Of a DNA stretch of 64,000 nucleotides, positions 60,805 to 64,000 are shown piece by piece. The position numbers and the translations under genes are program-made. How positions within the stretch are numbered: the stretch's first letter is position 1; every line of letters begins with the position of its first letter. The DNA is taken from assembly GCA_030710605.1 (NCBI GenBank), contig CP092872.1, positions 3,766,562-3,830,561 on the forward strand, in the 5' to 3' direction. The notes beneath the pieces are model-generated. The model was not told where the DNA came from, did no database searches, and worked only from the letters and a program-made list of their open reading frames with translations. This stretch comes from Cordylochernes scorpioides (lineage: Eukaryota; Arthropoda; Arachnida; Pseudoscorpiones; Chernetidae).

Positions 60805-63594
60805 ACATGGTTCTGTGCTGCCTGGGGTATAGGAGCTCCATCTATTATTTCTTCCTGTGGTGAAACTGTGTAAGACCCTGGAGTCTGTTGTTGGGTTCTG
60901 TGCTGCCTGGAGTATAGGAGCTCCATCTATTATTTCTTCCTGTGGTGAAACTGTGTAAGACCCTGGAGTCTGTTGTTGGGATCTGTGCTGCCTGGAGTAT
61001 AGGAGCTCCATCTATTATTTCTTCCTGTGGTGAAACTGTGTAAGACCCTGGAGTCTGTTGTTGGGTTCTGTGCTGCCTGGAGTATAGGAGCTCCATCTAT
61101 GCTTTCTTATGTGGTGAATCTGTATATGACCCTGGAGGCTGTTGTTGGGATCTGTGCTGCCTGGAGTATAGGAGCTCCATCTATTATTTCTTCCTGTGGT
61201 GAAACTGTGTATGACCCTGGAGACTGTTGTTGGGATCTGTGCTGCCTGGAATATAGAATCTCTATCTATGCTTCCTTCCTGTGGTGAATCTGTATAAGAC
61301 CCTGGAGGCTGTTGTTGGGTTCTGTGCTGCCTGGAGTATAGGAGCTCCATCTATGCTTTCTTATGTGGTGAATCTGTATAAGACCCTGGAGTCTGTTGTT
61401 GGGATCTGTGCTGCCTGGAGTATAGGAGCTCCATCTATTATTTCTTCCTGTGGTGAAAATGTATAAGACCCTGGAGTCTGTTGTTGGGATCTGTGCTGCC
61501 TGGAATATAGGAGCTCCATCTATTATTTCTTCCTGTGGTGAAACTGTGTATGACCCTGGAGTCTGTTGTTGGGATCTGTGCTGCCTGGAGTATAGGAGCT
61601 CCATCTATTATTTCTTCCTGTGGTGAAACTGTGTATGACCCTGGAGGCTGTTGTTGGGTTCTGTGCTGCCTGGAATATAGGAGCTCCATCTATTATTTCT
61701 TCCTGTGGTGAATCTGTATAAGACCCTGGAGACTGTTGTTGGGATCTGTGCTGCCTGGAATATAGGAGCTCCATCTATTATTTCTTCCTGTGGTGAAACT
61801 GTGTATGACCCTGGAGTCTGTTGTTGGGATCTGTGCTGCCTGGGGTATAGGAGCTCCATCTATTATTTCTTCCTGTGGTGAAACTGTGTATGACCCTGGA
61901 GGCTGTTGTTGGGTTCTGTGCTGCCTGGAGTATAGAATCTCTATCTATGCTTCCTTCCTGTGGTGAATCTGTATAAGACCCTGTAGGCTGTAGTTGGGAT
62001 CTGTGCTGCCTGGAGTATAGGAGCTCCATCTATTATTTCTTCCTGTGGCGTATCTGTATAAGACCCTGGAGTCTGTTGTTGGGTTCTGTGCTGCCTGGAG
62101 TATAGGAGCTCCATCTATTATTTCTTCCTGTGGCGTATCTGTATAAGACCCTGGAGTCTGTTGTTGGGATCTGTGCTGCCTGGAGTATAGGAGCTCCATC
62201 TATGATTTCTTCCTGTGGTGAATCTGTATAAGACCCTGGAGTCTGTTGTTGGGTTCTGTGCTGCCTGGAGTATAGGAGCTCCATCTATTATTTCTTCCTG
62301 TGGTGAAACTGTGTATGACCCTGGAGGCTGTTTTTGGGTTCTGTGCTGCCTGGAATATAGAATCTCTATCTATGCTTCCTTCCTGTGGTGAATCTGTATA
62401 AGACCCTGGAGGCTGTTGTTGGGTTCTGTGCTGCCTGGAGTATAGGAGCTCCATCTATGCTTTCTTATGTGGTGAATCTGTATAAGACCCTGGAGTCTGT
62501 TGTTGGGATCTGTGCTGCCTGGAGTATAGGAGCTCCATCTATTATTTCTTCCTGTGGTGAAAATGTATAAGACCCTGGAGTCTGTTGTTGGGATCTGTGC
62601 TGCCTGGAATATAGGAGCTCCATCTATTATTTCTTCCTGTGGTGAAACTGTGTATGACCCTGGAGTCTGTTGTTGGGATCTGTGCTGCCTGGAGTATAGG
62701 AGCTCCATCTATTATTTCTTCCTGTGGTGAAACTGTGTATGACCCTGGAGGTTGTTGTTGGGTTCTGTGCTGCCTGGAATATAGGAGCTCCATCTATTAT
62801 TTCTTCCTGTGGTGAATCTGTATAAGACCCTGGAGACTGTTGTTGGGATCTGTGCTGCCTGGAATATAGGAGCTCCATCTATTATTTCTTCCTGTGGTGA
62901 AACTGTGTATGACCCTGGAGTCTGTTGTTGGGATCTGTGCTGCCTGGGGTATAGGAGCTCCATCTATTATTTCTTCCTGTGGTGAAACTGTGTATGACCC
63001 TGGAGGCTGTTGTTGGGTTCTGTGCTGCCTGGAGTATAGAATCTCTATCTATGCTTCCTTCCTGTGGTGAATCTGTATAAGACCCTGTAGGCTGTAGTTG
63101 GGATCTGTGCTGCCTGGAGTATAGGAGCTCCATCTATTATTTCTTCCTGTGGCGTATCTGTATAAGACCCTGGAGTCTGTTGTTGGGTTCTGTGCTGCCT
63201 GGAGTATAGGAGCTCCATCTATTATTTCTTCCTGTGGCGTATCTGTATAAGACCCTGGAGTCTGTTGTTGGGATCTGTGCTGCCTGGAGTATAGGAGCTC
63301 CATCTATGATTTCTTCCTGTGGTGAATCTGTATAAGACCCTGGAGTCTGTTGTTGGGTTCTGTGCTGCCTGGAGTATAGGAGCTCCATCTATTATTTCTT
63401 CCTGTGGCGTATCTGTATAAGACCCTGGAGTCTGTTGTTGGGATCTGTGCTGCCTGGAGTATAGGAGCTCCATCTATGATTTCTTCCTGTGGTGAATCTG
63501 TATAAGACCCTGGAGTCTGTTGTTGGGTTCTGTGCTGCCTGGAGTATAGGAGCTCCATCTATTATTTGTTCCTGTGGTGAATCTGTATAAGACC
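60805..63594. repeat. 85-bp satellite, block 3 (about 33 units)
   Basis: Contains two internal runs in the same variant order (about 61255-62284 and 62360-63388, 1104 bp apart), so a 13-unit segment has itself been duplicated. Confidence 0.95.
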
Positions 63595-64000
63595 GGTGGT
63601 CTTAATGAAGCTTTGTGTGTGTTTGTGTGTGTATATAGAAAGCAATGGCTTTAACACACGTTAATAATTCTTAAATTAAATTTATTTAACTCTGGACGTG
63701 TTATCCTCAGTATTAAAACAACATCTACGTAGAGGAAGAAAGGGTTTTAATTACAAGAATAAACCTTGAATTAGGATTTGAAATTAGACTCATGGACAAA
63801 ACTTAAGGAAGTTGTACATTTCAGCATGTATATCGGGATTGAGATAATAACTCTGAAAGATATTATAGTGACCTTTATTGAAGACACACGAGATAACCAA
63901 TATACACTCATGGACAAAACTTGAGGAAGTTGTACTTTTTAGCATGTATATCGGGATTGAGACAATAACTCTGAAAGATATTATAGTGACCTTTATTGAA
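63595..64000 (+). repeat. LINE-like end, spacer and 118-bp satellite, copy 3 (cut by the window end)
   Basis: Third start of the same module (TGGTCTTAATGAAGCTTTGT, spacer, 118-bp units). The array continues beyond 64000. Confidence 0.9.

Noticed and set aside
55128..63558. Dozens of 83-84 codon minus-strand frames (MELLYSRQHR-type)
   Set aside because: Three 85-bp units are exactly 85 codons, so the same stop recurs every three units. No start context, no selection evident.

Overview
This is eukaryotic, almost certainly animal, DNA. It is AT-rich and I find no intact host gene. Nearly everything readable is a transposable element, an element remnant or a tandem array. The Gag lineage of the Ty3/gypsy element, the arthropod-type gag domain of a second LTR element, the mariner and Tc1 remnants, the Helitrons and a tRNA-derived SINE together suggest an arthropod, perhaps a chelicerate such as a spider. 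That is inference from recognised families, not from a database search.
Layout. 1-10.6 kb: AT-rich DNA with palindromic short retroposons, pogo-like MITEs, two short Helitrons, a SINE and a broken gag. 11.0-14.4 kb: a 74-bp satellite. 14.5-14.9 kb: a U6 snRNA fragment and a 171-bp retroposon. 15.8-17.5 kb: a minus-strand Helitron containing a decayed mariner. 19.4-20.4 kb: a GC-rich island with a possible ubiquitin-like domain remnant. 20.8-25.9 kb: a 96/98-bp satellite rich in TGTTTAC. 26-36.4 kb: foldbacks, dispersed repeats, a 115-bp and a 118-bp tandem array. 36.5-38.3 kb: a gag-only LTR element. 39.07-44.2 kb: a young but defective Ty3/gypsy element inserted in a LINE remnant. 46.7-50.0 kb: a Helitron with a duplicated 5' region. 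50.5-51.6 kb: a Tc1 pseudogene. 52.7-53.6 kb: a LINE remnant. 54.8-64 kb: a compound higher-order array alternating 85-bp and 118-bp satellites, running off the window.
How the parts relate. Insertions are deeply nested: gypsy in LINE, mariner in Helitron, Helitrons in short retroposons, a pogo-like MITE in a palindrome, a short retroposon in a SINE. The most interesting signal is a set of small, often palindromic elements of about 160-480 bp. Several have perfect 12-14 bp target-site duplications, the hallmark of target-primed retroposition. Two of the families carry a hammerhead-ribozyme-like core: CTGANGA, a 7-bp stem, GAAA, a palindromic ACGT and a GTC/GTT site. This fits small Penelope-associated retroposons, but activity is unproven. 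The second notable theme is satellite birth from element ends: the 85-bp units share sequence with the 3' end of a LINE.
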